Shown: positions 17,543-25,723, counted from the stretch's first letter. The stretch is DNA of 64,000 bases from Rhodocyclaceae bacterium (GCA_016721505.1 JADKHX010000015.1:1-64000); one strand, 5' to 3'. Notes: a model not told the origin generated them from the letters alone. A program made the numbers and translations.

Positions 17543-18681
17543 ATGAAGAAAAGTCAATTCAAATCTCTCGCGCAGAACATGAGCGTTTTGATCGCGTCCG
17601 TGATTGTGTGCCACGGAAACGTGATCGCCGCAGAGTCGCCAGGCCCGGTTGGCACCCTGACGCAACCAACCAAGGAATCCAAGGCTGCCATTAGGTATCG
17701 GAAGGCGGTTGAAGACGGCTGCAACGACTACGCGTTGACGCGTTCGCAGTACATGGCCTGCAACGAGCAGCGGGCGCGCGAATTGCCGCCGCTTGATCCT
17801 GCGCGGCGTGAGCACTTCGGCGAGCAATACGACCCAGCGAAGTTCTTGCAATGCAAGAAGGATGGTTTTCGCCAAGGCAAGGATTGCGAACTGCATGCGC
17901 TGCGACGGTTAGAGCAGCCAGAGTATTGGCCGTATCCCGATGTGCCGCCGATGAAATGGCCGGAGGCGCCAACACCGTCGGTGTATGAACAGCTGAAAAA
18001 GAAGCAATTGCTAGTGACTGCCAAGGACTACTTTGAAGCGCTGTGTAAAGCGGAGGCGGGGGAGTTTGTTTATCGGACGGTGGAAAATGTGGAAGCGATT
18101 TATCAGATACGTCCCGCGATCTGGCGAGTTTTCCAATCATCGGCAAACAGACCCGTATGTGATCGAAGCGCCTTACTTCTTGGAGGTTTGGGACTCCGCA
18201 CCTGCAGGAACCCTTGCGAACTCGCTAACTGGCTACCGCTACTTTGAAGTGTCGTCACAACAGGATGGACTTGTTCGGTATGCAAAGGCTCAAATTCGTT
18301 TGACCCTTCAATGAAGACATCGCCAAAACACGAGGAGCGCTTTTTCCCGATTCTTTAAAACGGATGGCGACGCAACACTCGCCTCAACGAAGAAGTCTGC
18401 CGACCAACTACTTAAGTGACTTTGGCTTTACGTGGCGTGGCATAACACGCCAAGCTGATCGGGAACATGGCATCGCTGGGGGTGAGTTAAGTATCGTCAA
18501 TCTGCGGACGGCTGAGGTTCTCGCCGTCAAGCGATCATTTAAGTTTAGAACTAACACACGCGCTCACTGGGCTGCCAGCCAGATTTGTCCGCAGGACAGC
18601 AATGACACATTTCGAGTGCGCGATTTCTTAACGAAGGTCTTGAAACCGGCAAAACAAAATCACGGAGGAAGATCGCAATGA
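17543..18681 (+). pseudogene. Secreted protein of unknown family, copy B, multiply frameshifted
   Basis: Paralogue of the gene at 15436 with the same GGAGG leader and similar signal peptide (VLIASVIVCHGNVIAAE). The first about 190 residues align well (DGCNDYALTRSQYMACNEQ, FLQCKKDGFRQGKDCELHAL). One extra C near 18111 throws the frame; FSNHRQTDPYVIEAPYFLEV continues in another. Further indels fall between about 18305 and 18410, after which LSDFGFTWRGITRQADREHG and WAASQICPQDSNDTF are legible in a third frame. Three or more lesions, including one insertion, point to genuine decay rather than sequencing error alone. Confidence 0.85.
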
Positions 18682-18789
18682 ACAACATTTCACTCTGGTA
18701 CAAATTCGCGATTAAGCAATTTGCTGCCGAGTCTTACATTGACCGAATGGAACGATGGACAAATACGGACACGTTGACAAGATGATCTG

Positions 18790-19605
18790 ATGCGAGGCAA
18801 CACCAACTGGACTCCCAACGCTGACACCGAAAAACTCTACACCAAACTCACGTCATCGCAGGCCACGGATTTCGTTAATCAGAATCAAATCATCGCCCAC
18901 CAAGCCAACACCGCCAGCGGCTTTTCCGCAACGCTCACGAAAGAAAATGTCGGAGGCATCGACGAATACACGCTGTCATTTCGTTCCACCGAATACAAAG
19001 TTCAAAGTGTTGGCGGTGATAAAGAACGCGATGCATTTGGCGCTGACCTGGAAATCAATAACGATGGCTTTGCCTTCGCTCAGATTGCCGACATGGAGGC
19101 GTATTACGTCCAGCTAAAGGCAAGCGGTGCACTGCCCAATGGTGCAGTTCTTAACGTCACGGGCTATTCACTCAATGACATCATTGTCGGCGGAAAAGGC
19201 AACGACACTTTGTCAGGTGGTATCGGTAACGATACCTACGTGTTTGCAAGGGGTGATGGTTCCGATACGATCAAAGAAAATGATGCCACTGTCGGCAACG
19301 CGGATGCGATTCAATTTCTTGCCGGAATCACCAGCGATCAGATTTGGCTGCGCCATGTCGGTAACAATCTGGAGGTTAGCGTGATTGGTACTGGCGACAA
19401 GTTAGTGATTAAAGATTGGTATCTGGGGGACAGCTATCACGTGGAACTGTTCAGGACGGCGGACAACAAAACATTGTTTGACGATGATGTGGAAAATCTG
19501 ACTCAGGCAATGGCTGCATTTACTCCTCCTGCATTGGGCGAAATCACCTTGCTGGGATCGTATCAAGAAGCGTTGTCCTCCGTAATCGCGGAATATTGGA
19601 TGTAG
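18790..19605 (+). CDS. RTX-type lipase remnant with internal deletion
   Basis: 271 residues. The N-terminal part (ANTASGFSATLTKEN, DEYTLSFRSTEY, FAFAQIADMEAYYVQLKASGALP, LNVTGYS) matches the start of betaproteobacterial RTX lipases, which continue GYSLGGHLA with the nucleophile serine. Here GYSL is followed directly by NDIIVGGKGNDTLSGGIGNDTYVF, a C-terminal calcium-binding repeat block, so the GxSxG motif and the rest of the catalytic domain are missing. The C-terminus (FLAGITSDQIWLRHVGNNLEVSVIG, IKDWYLGDSYHVELFRTADNKTL) is the usual haemolysin-related secretion region. An in-frame internal deletion of an RTX lipase is the simplest reading; catalytic function is unlikely. Confidence 0.75.
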   Translation: MRGNTNWTPNADTEKLYTKLTSSQATDFVNQNQIIAHQANTASGFSATLTKENVGGIDEYTLSFRSTEYKVQSVGGDKERDAFGADLEINNDGFAFAQIADMEAYYVQLKASGALPNGAVLNVTGYSLNDIIVGGKGNDTLSGGIGNDTYVFARGDGSDTIKENDATVGNADAIQFLAGITSDQIWLRHVGNNLEVSVIGTGDKLVIKDWYLGDSYHVELFRTADNKTLFDDDVENLTQAMAAFTPPALGEITLLGSYQEALSSVIAEYWM

Positions 19606-19782
19606 TCTCTAATTTGAGCCGTCAATGACAACAAACCTTCCTCGAATCCCCGTAATTTTGCAAACCATGTTGCTGCTGACATCAGCCAACATGTTGATGA
19701 CTTTTGCCCAGTTCGTTCTGGTGTGGTCACGACTGCAGCGCGTTAGCTATCAATTTGCTAACTCTTGAGAGTTTGCGATCTC

Positions 19783-19808
19783 GCCTTTGGTGCTGGCCAT
19801 ACGCCGTC
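19783..19808 (-). repeat. REP-like dispersed repeat, copy 6
   Basis: GCCTTTGGTGCTGGCC then ATACGCCGTC on the plus strand, immediately downstream (7 bases) of the slmA stop. The left stem arm is changed from GCCAG to GCCTT, so the hairpin is weakened. Confidence 0.8.
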
Positions 19809-19814
19809 ATGCAA

Positions 19815-20402
19815 CTACTTCAGCAGCATCACCGATTGCACCGCCCAATGCGCCATTGGGTCATCTTTGAAATTGCTTTTTACAAACCGCTGCCAACGCC
19901 CCAGCGTGTAGCACACCAACAAATCTGCCTGCGCAGCAAAGTCGTGCGTCGCTGGTAACGCACCCTGTACGGCGGCATGTTTGAGGCATTGCTTGAGTGT
20001 CGCGCCGATGCGATCCAGCAGCTGATTGATGCGCAACTGCAGGCGTGGATTTTCGTGCACCAGTGCATCGCCGACCAGCACGCGCGTCAGGCCGCGATTT
20101 TTTTGCGCGAAGCGCAGCAGCGAGCCGACGATGGCTTCAGCTTGTTTCAAGCCGGTGGTTTCTTTGCTTTCGATTTGGCTGATCACCGAGAACATTCCGC
20201 TCTCGATGAATTCAATCAGGCCTTCGTACATTTGCGCTTTGCTGGCGAAGTGGCGATACAGGGCGGCCTCAGAGACATCAAGTTGTTTGGCCAGCAGCGC
20301 TGTGGTGACTTTGACGCCTTCGGGACGCTCCAACATTTCGGCAATGGTGCGCAAAATTTGCAGTTTTTTTTCGCCTGCTTTGGCGGCACGCACTTCGTTC
20401 AT
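19815..20402 (-). CDS. slmA: Nucleoid occlusion factor SlmA (TetR family)
   Basis: 195 residues. An N-terminal TetR helix-turn-helix (VTTALLAKQLDVSEAALYRHFASKAQMYEGLIEFIE, about residues 32-67) carries the SlmA-specific ASKAQMYEGLI segment. The C-terminal part is the dimerisation domain ending RWQRFVKSNFKDDP. SlmA binds chromosomal sites and blocks FtsZ assembly over the nucleoid. It lies 46 bases downstream of argB on the same strand, a common betaproteobacterial pairing. Confidence 0.92.
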   Translation of the reverse strand: MNEVRAAKAGEKKLQILRTIAEMLERPEGVKVTTALLAKQLDVSEAALYRHFASKAQMYEGLIEFIESGMFSVISQIESKETTGLKQAEAIVGSLLRFAQKNRGLTRVLVGDALVHENPRLQLRINQLLDRIGATLKQCLKHAAVQGALPATHDFAAQADLLVCYTLGRWQRFVKSNFKDDPMAHWAVQSVMLLK

Positions 20403-20448
20403 TTATTTCTCCCAATTAACCTAGGCTGCAGACTGCGGCTGCCGGATT

Positions 20449-21333
20449 TCATTTTGATTTAATCAATGTACCGACGCCTTCTTCGGTCAGGATTTCCAGC
20501 AGCAAAGCATGTTCGACGCGGCCGTCAATAATGTGCACACCGCGCACGCCGCTGCGTGCGGCATCGAGCGCCGAACTGATTTTTGGCAACATACCGCCTG
20601 AGAGCGTGCCGTCGGCCACCATGTCGTCGATTTGTTTAGGTGTCACGCCGGTAAGTAAATTTCCTGCTTTGTCGAGCACGCCGGGTGTGTTGGTTAGCAT
20701 CACCAATTTTTCCGCCCTCAACACTTCGGCGATTTTTCCAGCCACCACGTCGGCATTGATGTTGTAAGTCTCGCCATGTTCGCCGACACCCACCGGCGCG
20801 ATCACAGGGATGAAATCGCCGGAATCGAGCAAGGTAATCAGCGCCGGGTCGATGGAGACGATATCGCCAACTTGGCCGAGATCAATCAATTCGCCCGGTT
20901 TGCTGGCATCCTCCATCAGCAACTTTTTGGCGCGGATGAAGTTGCCGTCTTTGCCGGTCAAGCCAACCGCTTTGCCGCCTTGTTGGTTGATCAAATTGAC
21001 GATGTCCTTATTGACCTGCCCGCCGAGCACCATTTCGACCACTTGCATGGTCTCGGCATCGGTCACGCGCATGCCTTGTATAAATTCTCCCGTCTTGCCA
21101 ACTCGAGTCAGCATCTGTTCAATTTGCGGGCCGCCGCCGTGGACAACCACGACATCCATGCCAACCAGTTTGAGCAGCACCACGTCGCGCGCAAAGCATT
21201 GTTTGAGGTGCTCGTCGGTCATTGCGTTGCCGCCGTATTTGACGACGATGGTGCGCCCATGAAAACGCTTGATATAGGGCAGCGCTTCGGCAAGCACGCT
21301 GGCTTTGGCGGCGGGGGAGAGTTTTTCGATCAT
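20449..21333 (-). CDS. argB: Acetylglutamate kinase
   Basis: Second step of arginine synthesis, phosphorylating N-acetylglutamate. 294 residues from the ATG at 21333; the frame is open 50 codons further but that part (21334-21483) is non-family and overlaps the divergent sigma-factor gene. Motifs: VVKYGGNAM (phosphate binding), VVVHGGGPQIEQML, the substrate loop INADVVAGKIAEVL, and TPGVLDKAGNLL. Divergent from the sigma-factor gene at 21463, with a promoter-like element for the latter between them. Confidence 0.95.
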   Translation of the reverse strand: MIEKLSPAAKASVLAEALPYIKRFHGRTIVVKYGGNAMTDEHLKQCFARDVVLLKLVGMDVVVVHGGGPQIEQMLTRVGKTGEFIQGMRVTDAETMQVVEMVLGGQVNKDIVNLINQQGGKAVGLTGKDGNFIRAKKLLMEDASKPGELIDLGQVGDIVSIDPALITLLDSGDFIPVIAPVGVGEHGETYNINADVVAGKIAEVLRAEKLVMLTNTPGVLDKAGNLLTGVTPKQIDDMVADGTLSGGMLPKISSALDAARSGVRGVHIIDGRVEHALLLEILTEEGVGTLIKSK

Positions 21334-21386
21334 GCGATTTTGGAATTCAGGGTATCGGGGCAAGGGCAAGTAATCACTTCGGTTAT

Positions 21387-21413
21387 TGTAACGGCGAGAC
21401 CACCAAGTGCGTC
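21387..21413 (+). promoter_or_regulatory. Putative ECF sigma-factor promoter upstream of the sigma gene
   Basis: TGTAAC (21387-21392), 17-base spacer, CGTC (21410-21413), 50 bases before the sigma-factor ATG. The same TGTAAC-N17-CG layout precedes bufA at 22241, suggesting that the sigma factor drives its own gene and the bufferin operon. Confidence 0.5.
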
Positions 21414-21462
21414 GCCGCTGAATACGAAAATGCCAACGATTTCGGAATAAGATGTAAACGCA

Positions 21463-22035
21463 ATGAACACCACCGAATTTCACGCCTCACTCAAGCTAAT
21501 CCGACCTCGGCTGATACGCTTCGCGCGCTTGCAAATGCGCAATGACGCGGCTGCCGAAGATGCAGTGCAAGAGGCGATGCTTGCCGCTGTCGAAAATATC
21601 TCCCGCTTCGAAGGTTCGGCAGCAGTGGCGACTTGGCTCTTCGCTATTCTAAAAAATAAGATCATTGACGAATTTCGTCGCCGCGCGCGGCAGCCGGTGA
21701 CTGACGACAGCGACGACGAAATGCTCGCCGCGCATATCAATGATCAGTTTGATAACACCGATCACTGGATTTCGCCTGTCAGTCAATGGAGCGATCCGCA
21801 CGCGTCGCTCGAACAAAAGCGCTTTTGGGATGTGTTCGACGCCTGCATTAGCGGTTTGCCTGAGCGCTGTGCGCGGGTCTTTGGAATGCGGGAATTACTC
21901 GGCATGGAAACCGACGATATCTGTAAGGAACTGAACATCAGTACGTCCAACTGCTGGGTACTGCTACATCGAGCGCGCATGGGTCTGCGCGAGTGTTTGT
22001 CACAGCGTTGGTTTGGCGAAAAGGAAATGGCGTGA
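21463..22035 (+). CDS. ECF-type RNA polymerase sigma factor of the bufferin operon
   Basis: 190 residues. Region 2 (RLIRFARLQMRNDAAAEDAVQEAMLAAVENISRFEG then ATWLFAILKNKIIDEFRRRAR) and region 4 (SGLPERCARVFGMRELLGMETDDICKELNISTSNCWVLLHRARMGLRECL) are both present, separated by an acidic linker (TDDSDDEML). The absence of regions 1 and 3 marks it as extracytoplasmic-function type. Its stop overlaps the GTG start of a small zinc-finger protein (GTGA), and the bufferin operon follows. By analogy with other bufferin loci it probably responds to copper or another metal stress. Confidence 0.92.
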   Translation: MNTTEFHASLKLIRPRLIRFARLQMRNDAAAEDAVQEAMLAAVENISRFEGSAAVATWLFAILKNKIIDEFRRRARQPVTDDSDDEMLAAHINDQFDNTDHWISPVSQWSDPHASLEQKRFWDVFDACISGLPERCARVFGMRELLGMETDDICKELNISTSNCWVLLHRARMGLRECLSQRWFGEKEMA

Positions 22036-22235
22036 AGTTGAAGTGCAAAGAAGTTTCGCGACTGCTATCGGAAGCGCTGGATCAGCGTTTGCCGTGGCAT
22101 CAACAGATGCGGCTTCGCTACCATTTGATGATTTGCAAAGACTGCAAGCAAGTCTCGGCGCAGTTCGCCACGCTGCGCCTTGTTGGCCAACGATTTAGAC
22201 AGAATATCAAGTCCGGTCAACAAGACCGCCTGTAA
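22032..22235 (+). CDS. Small zinc-finger protein, probable anti-sigma factor
   Basis: 67 residues from a GTG at 22032 overlapping the sigma-factor stop by 3 bases, so translation is probably coupled. The motif CKEVSRLLSEALDQRLPWHQQMRLRYHLMICKDCKQ has the H-x3-C-x2-C zinc-binding spacing of zf-HC2 anti-sigma domains, with a further N-terminal cysteine. There is no membrane segment, so it would act in the cytosol. The frame is open upstream within the sigma gene but that is out-of-frame coding overlap. Confidence 0.75.
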   Translation: MKLKCKEVSRLLSEALDQRLPWHQQMRLRYHLMICKDCKQVSAQFATLRLVGQRFRQNIKSGQQDRL

Positions 22236-22240
22236 ATCGT

Positions 22241-22267
22241 TGTAACTAGTGCTGTAAGGAATTCGCA
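22241..22267 (+). promoter_or_regulatory. Putative ECF promoter of the bufferin operon
   Basis: TGTAAC (22241-22246), 17-base spacer, CGCA (22264-22267), 73 bases before the bufA ATG. It matches the element before the sigma-factor gene in hexamer and spacing. A small palindrome CGCAC-CGC-GTGCG overlaps its -10 end (22264-22276). Confidence 0.5.
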
Positions 22268-22339
22268 CCGCGTGCGACCAAGTAAGCAGACCCAGCTGGG
22301 TCATGCATTCACCCTCAAAAGCCACTTCAGGAGATCAAC

Positions 22340-22624
22340 ATGACAGCATCACGCACCTTGATTCAAAACACCATCTCGACTTCAATTGCCGGTTTGCTGG
22401 CTTTGGGCCTGGCGACTACGGCAACTTCGGCCTTTGCTGCCGATGCAGAAAAGGAAAAGTGCTACGGCGTTGCTGCCGCTGGCAAAAATGATTGCAGCAC
22501 CGCAAAACATGCTTGCGCCGGTCAGTCCAAAACTGACAAGGATCCGGTTGAGTGGAAGTATGTCGCCAAGGGCAGCTGCGAAAAGATGGGCGGCAACAAC
22601 AGCCGCGAAAAAGTAATCCACTAA
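22340..22624 (+). CDS. bufA: Bufferin precursor peptide (DUF2282 family)
   Basis: 94 residues with a Sec signal peptide ending AFA near residue 33. The mature part has four cysteines (C41, C52, C59, C80) in the bufferin-1 pattern: KCYGVAAAGKNDC, KHACAGQSK, and WKYVAKGSCEKMGG. In characterised bufferins a subset of the cysteines is converted by the MNIO enzyme into thiooxazoles that bind copper in the periplasm. It is followed after 51 bases by bufB. A good GGAGA ribosome-binding site precedes the ATG. Confidence 0.93.
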   Translation: MTASRTLIQNTISTSIAGLLALGLATTATSAFAADAEKEKCYGVAAAGKNDCSTAKHACAGQSKTDKDPVEWKYVAKGSCEKMGGNNSREKVIH

Positions 22625-22675
22625 GCTTTGCCCGCGTTCTCGATAGCTAGCTGTTTGAGAAATTCAAGAAAATGA

Positions 22676-23548
22676 GTGCGCGTGGATTCGAATAAGCTCC
22701 CCGCGCGGGCCGGAATCGGTCTGCGCGGGCCACACATTGCCGAACTTTTAGCGACCAAACCGGCGCTGGACTGGCTTGAAGTTCATAGCGAGAATTACTT
22801 TGGCAGCGGCGGACCGGCACTGCGCCAGTTAGACCAAGTCCGTGCCGACTACGCGCTGAGTTTGCATGGTGTCGGACTTTCTCTGGGTTCGACCGACCCA
22901 CTCAATCTCAGTCACTTGAGCAAGCTCAAAGGGCTCATCTCGCGCATAGCGCCACATAGCGTGTCCGAGCATCTTTGCTGGTCTTCGATTGGCGGGCGAT
23001 TTCTCAACGATTTGTTGCCGTTGCCCTATAGCGAAGAGGCACTCGATGTTGTTTGCCGCAACATCCAACAGGCGCAGGAATTTCTTGGTCGCCGCTTGCT
23101 AATTGAAAATGTTTCAAGCTATATCCGTTTTGGCGATGAGGCTTTGAACGAATGGGACTTTCTCGCAGAAGTTGCCCGCCGTTGCGATTGCGACATCTTG
23201 CTTGACGTCAATAATATTTACGTAAGTTCCGTAAATCACGGTTTCGATGCGCAGCAATATCTCGCCGCCATTGTGCCTGCACGGGTGGCCGAAATTCACT
23301 TGGCGGGTCACGAATCAGATGTCGCGGAAGATGAAAGTGATAGCTTTCTCATCGACACCCATTCGCGACCTGTATGTGATGAAGTGTGGTCGCTTTATGC
23401 CAGAGCTGTGCAGCGTTTTGGCCCACGTCCGACGCTGATTGAATGGGACAGCGATTTGCCGACACTGGATATTTTGCTGAACGAAGCCGACAAAGCGCAG
23501 CAGATTCTCGACGCCCTGACGCCAGTCCAACATGCACGCGCTGCCTGA
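22676..23548 (+). CDS. bufB: MNIO-family multinuclear iron oxidase (DUF692)
   Basis: 290 residues from a GTG at 22676 (GTG at 22682 is also possible). TIM-barrel MNIO enzyme that modifies cysteines of the precursor peptide. Metal-ligand segments are intact: EVHSENYFG, SLHGVGLSLG, SEHLCWSS, LIENVSSYIRF, LLDVNNIYVSSVNHGF, EIHLAGH, IDTHSRPV and LIEWDSDLP. Overlaps bufC by 17 bases, as expected for a partner pair made in fixed ratio. Confidence 0.95.
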   Translation: MRVDSNKLPARAGIGLRGPHIAELLATKPALDWLEVHSENYFGSGGPALRQLDQVRADYALSLHGVGLSLGSTDPLNLSHLSKLKGLISRIAPHSVSEHLCWSSIGGRFLNDLLPLPYSEEALDVVCRNIQQAQEFLGRRLLIENVSSYIRFGDEALNEWDFLAEVARRCDCDILLDVNNIYVSSVNHGFDAQQYLAAIVPARVAEIHLAGHESDVAEDESDSFLIDTHSRPVCDEVWSLYARAVQRFGPRPTLIEWDSDLPTLDILLNEADKAQQILDALTPVQHARAA

Positions 23549-24335
23549 AATTCAGTCGCGTTTTTATGCGGCAATGATGCTGCCGCAAAGCGAGTCAGCG
23601 CTTGAAGATCTGCTGCAAGGTCAGACCGACAAAAATGCGCGTCGCATTGCGGCTTACCGGCGCAATGTAACGGTCAATCTTTGTACGGCTTTGGCGCTGA
23701 CTTATCCAGTAACACAACGCATTGTCGGCGACACTTTCTTTCGTGAAGCGGCGCGTTTGTATGCTTCGCTCGAACCCAGTCGCAGCGGTGATTTGAATGA
23801 CTACGGGGCGAATTTTGCGAACTTCATTGAAGGCTATCCGCATGCGGCCGAGCTACCGTATTTGGCCGATGTGGCGCGGCTCGAATGGCAACTTCAAGTG
23901 CTTGCACTGGCTGCTGATGTAAAGGATTTGGCAACAACAGGTGCTGCGCCATTCGCAGCGCTGGCTACCACGCCGCCAGATCGTTACGACGCGCTTTTTT
24001 TTGAGTGCGACAGCGCAGCAATGAGGATGAATTCAACCTGGCCGTTGGACGAAATTTGGCGCGTCAACCAAGCTGATTTTGCCGGCGATATGCAAGTCGA
24101 TTTCACGCAATCTTGTCAGTTGTTGTTGTGGCGAACAGCGCATGGCGCACAGTTGTCAGCGTTGAGCAAAGCCGAAGCTGCGCTACTTGATGAATTGCTG
24201 GCCGGCCGCGCATTGGCCGGTGCAGTTGAATTGGCGCTGGAACAAGCTACCGATTTCGATCTCGGTGCTTGTTTGCAGCGATGGATTGCGGCGGGCGTTT
24301 TGCGCGGCGCGTTTTCGAATTTGGAACGGAGTTAA
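23532..24335 (+). CDS. bufC: MNIO partner protein (DUF2063)
   Basis: 267 residues. The N-terminal DUF2063 domain (IQSRFYAAMMLPQSESALEDLL, then RIAAYRRNVTVNLCTALALTYPVTQRIVGDTFF and LNDYGANFANFIEGYP) is typical of proteins that recognise the peptide and present it to the MNIO enzyme. The C-terminal half is variable (QLLLWRTAHGAQLSALSKAEAALLDELLAG). Its stop is 3 bases before the doxX ATG. Older annotation calls the domain a putative DNA-binding domain; the operon context argues against a regulator. Confidence 0.92.
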   Translation: MHALPEIQSRFYAAMMLPQSESALEDLLQGQTDKNARRIAAYRRNVTVNLCTALALTYPVTQRIVGDTFFREAARLYASLEPSRSGDLNDYGANFANFIEGYPHAAELPYLADVARLEWQLQVLALAADVKDLATTGAAPFAALATTPPDRYDALFFECDSAAMRMNSTWPLDEIWRVNQADFAGDMQVDFTQSCQLLLWRTAHGAQLSALSKAEAALLDELLAGRALAGAVELALEQATDFDLGACLQRWIAAGVLRGAFSNLERS

Positions 24336-24338
24336 TTG

Positions 24339-24827
24339 ATGACTACTTTTGTTGATGCTGTGTTTGAAAATCCCTTAGTACGCAAAGTGGTAACACTGAC
24401 GCAAACTGCGATTGAACTGGCGCAAATTTGGCTGACCCCGACTTTTGATTTGGCTTTGCGACTCTATGTCGCCAACGTGTTTTTTAGTTCCGGTTGGCAA
24501 AAATTGTCGGACTGGGAATCCACAGTGGCGCTATTTCAATATGAATACCACGTGCCACTTTTACCGCCGGCGCTCGCCGCAGCGATGGGCGCGGCGGGTG
24601 AATTGAGTTTGCCAATTTTATTGGTCGCGGGTCTATTCACCCGTTTTGGCGCGGCAGGTTTGTTTGTGGTCAATTTGGTTGCGGTGTTGTCTTATCCGGA
24701 TTTGTCCGATGTAGGCAAGCAAGATCATTTGCTGTGGGGCATGTTGCTGCTGGTCACGCTCTTGCACGGGCCAGGACGTTGGTCGCTCGATCATCTGCTC
24801 AAGCAACGCTGGCAGAGCGCGCAGTAA
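24339..24827 (+). CDS. DoxX-family membrane protein
   Basis: 162 residues with four membrane helices. Family motifs: LALRLYVANVFFSSGWQKLSDWESTVALF near residues 40-68, PPALAAAMGAAGELSLPILLVAGLFTRFGA and a C-terminal KQDHLLWGMLLLVTLLHGPGRWSLDHLL. DoxX proteins commonly close bufferin operons, and may supply redox equivalents or protect the membrane; the exact role is not known. Last gene of the operon; a REP-like repeat follows 3 bases after its stop. Confidence 0.9.
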   Translation: MTTFVDAVFENPLVRKVVTLTQTAIELAQIWLTPTFDLALRLYVANVFFSSGWQKLSDWESTVALFQYEYHVPLLPPALAAAMGAAGELSLPILLVAGLFTRFGAAGLFVVNLVAVLSYPDLSDVGKQDHLLWGMLLLVTLLHGPGRWSLDHLLKQRWQSAQ

Positions 24828-24830
24828 TTT

Positions 24831-24859
24831 CGCCAGTTGGTGCTGGCCACACGCCGTTA
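24831..24859 (-). repeat. REP-like dispersed repeat, copy 7
   Basis: CGCCAGTTGGTGCTGGCC then ACACGCCGTTA on the plus strand. The stem GCCAG/CTGGC is perfect. It separates the bufferin operon from the CWC gene. Confidence 0.92.
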
Positions 24860-24863
24860 GCCG

Positions 24864-25049
24864 ATGGAATCTATCTGCGCAAAATGTGGCGCGACATTTT
24901 CTTGTGGCATGGTCGCCGGCGAGGCGCATTGTTGGTGCGAAGATTTGCCCAAGCTGATGCCGCTGGATGCCGAAGCCAGCGCTTGTTTTTGTCCGCCTTG
25001 CCTTGCGCGCGAAATTGCCGAACGAAACTCGCCCCCACACTCAACCTAG
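24864..25049 (+). CDS. Cysteine-rich CWC family protein
   Basis: 61 residues with eight cysteines: ICAKCGATFSCGM, EAHCWCEDLP (the CWC motif) and SACFCPPCLA. This matches the small cysteine-rich CWC family, presumably a metal-binding (zinc-ribbon-like) cytosolic protein of unknown role. It starts 5 bases after the REP-like repeat. Its position just downstream of a copper-related operon is suggestive, but the same family occurs in many unrelated contexts. Confidence 0.8.
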   Translation: MESICAKCGATFSCGMVAGEAHCWCEDLPKLMPLDAEASACFCPPCLAREIAERNSPPHST

Positions 25050-25101
25050 TCAAGCTTGCACGCAAGGTAAGATTCCGGCTTGAGTTCTTGCCAAAAGCGC
25101 C

Positions 25102-25716
25102 ATGTCATTTGAAACCATCCTCGCTTTTTCTTTGTTCGCCTTTGTGACTTCAGTCACGCCGGGACCGAACAATTTGATGCTTTTGTCATCCGGGGTTAAC
25201 TTCGGTTTTCGTAAGACCGTGCCACACATTGTTGGAATCAGTTCTGGCTTTCTAGTGCTCGTGTTGGCAGTTGGTTTTGGCCTCGGCGAAGTCTTTTCTC
25301 GATTTCCGCAGGCCTATGAAATACTGAAATGGATGGGCGCCATCTATCTTTTGTACTTGGCTTGGAATATCGCGCATTCGAGTCCACCGGGTGATCAGTC
25401 CAGCGATGGAGAATCCATCGCCGCAAAGCCGATGAGTTTTATTGGCGCCGCTGCATTTCAATGGGTCAATCCAAAAGCATGGGTGATGGCAATTGGTGCG
25501 ATTAGTACCTACGCACCGACGACAAGCAGCGTCTCTGTCATCATCGGAATCGCCGTATTGTTTGTTGTCGTTAACGCACCTAGCGTTAGCCTATGGGCTT
25601 TGTTCGGCGCACGCATGCGCCGCTACTTACAAGTGCGACGCTACCTGTTGTTGTTCAATTACAGCATGGCGAGTTTGTTGGTGTTGTCGATGCTTCCGCT
25701 GTTCAAAACGGTTTGA
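25102..25716 (+). CDS. LysE-family amino-acid/metabolite exporter
   Basis: 204 residues, five to six membrane helices. Signature at the N-terminus: FVTSVTPGPNNLMLLSSGVNFGF, followed by HIVGISSGF, then ILKWMGAIYLLYLAW and FQWVNPKAWVMAIGA. These are the conserved blocks of LysE/RhtB exporters. The substrate cannot be predicted. The GNAT gene starts 8 bases after its stop, so the two are probably co-transcribed. Confidence 0.92.
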   Translation: MSFETILAFSLFAFVTSVTPGPNNLMLLSSGVNFGFRKTVPHIVGISSGFLVLVLAVGFGLGEVFSRFPQAYEILKWMGAIYLLYLAWNIAHSSPPGDQSSDGESIAAKPMSFIGAAAFQWVNPKAWVMAIGAISTYAPTTSSVSVIIGIAVLFVVVNAPSVSLWALFGARMRRYLQVRRYLLLFNYSMASLLVLSMLPLFKTV

Positions 25717-25723
25717 GCTGTCG

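Noticed and set aside
24863..25147. Long plus-strand frame covering the CWC and lysE starts
   Set aside because: Two clear genes in other frames (CWC at 24864 and LysE at 25102) explain the sequence.
25494..25510. REP-like match CAATTGGTGCGATTAG inside lysE
   Set aside because: Only the TTGGTG core is shared and the surrounding sequence is ordinary coding DNA.
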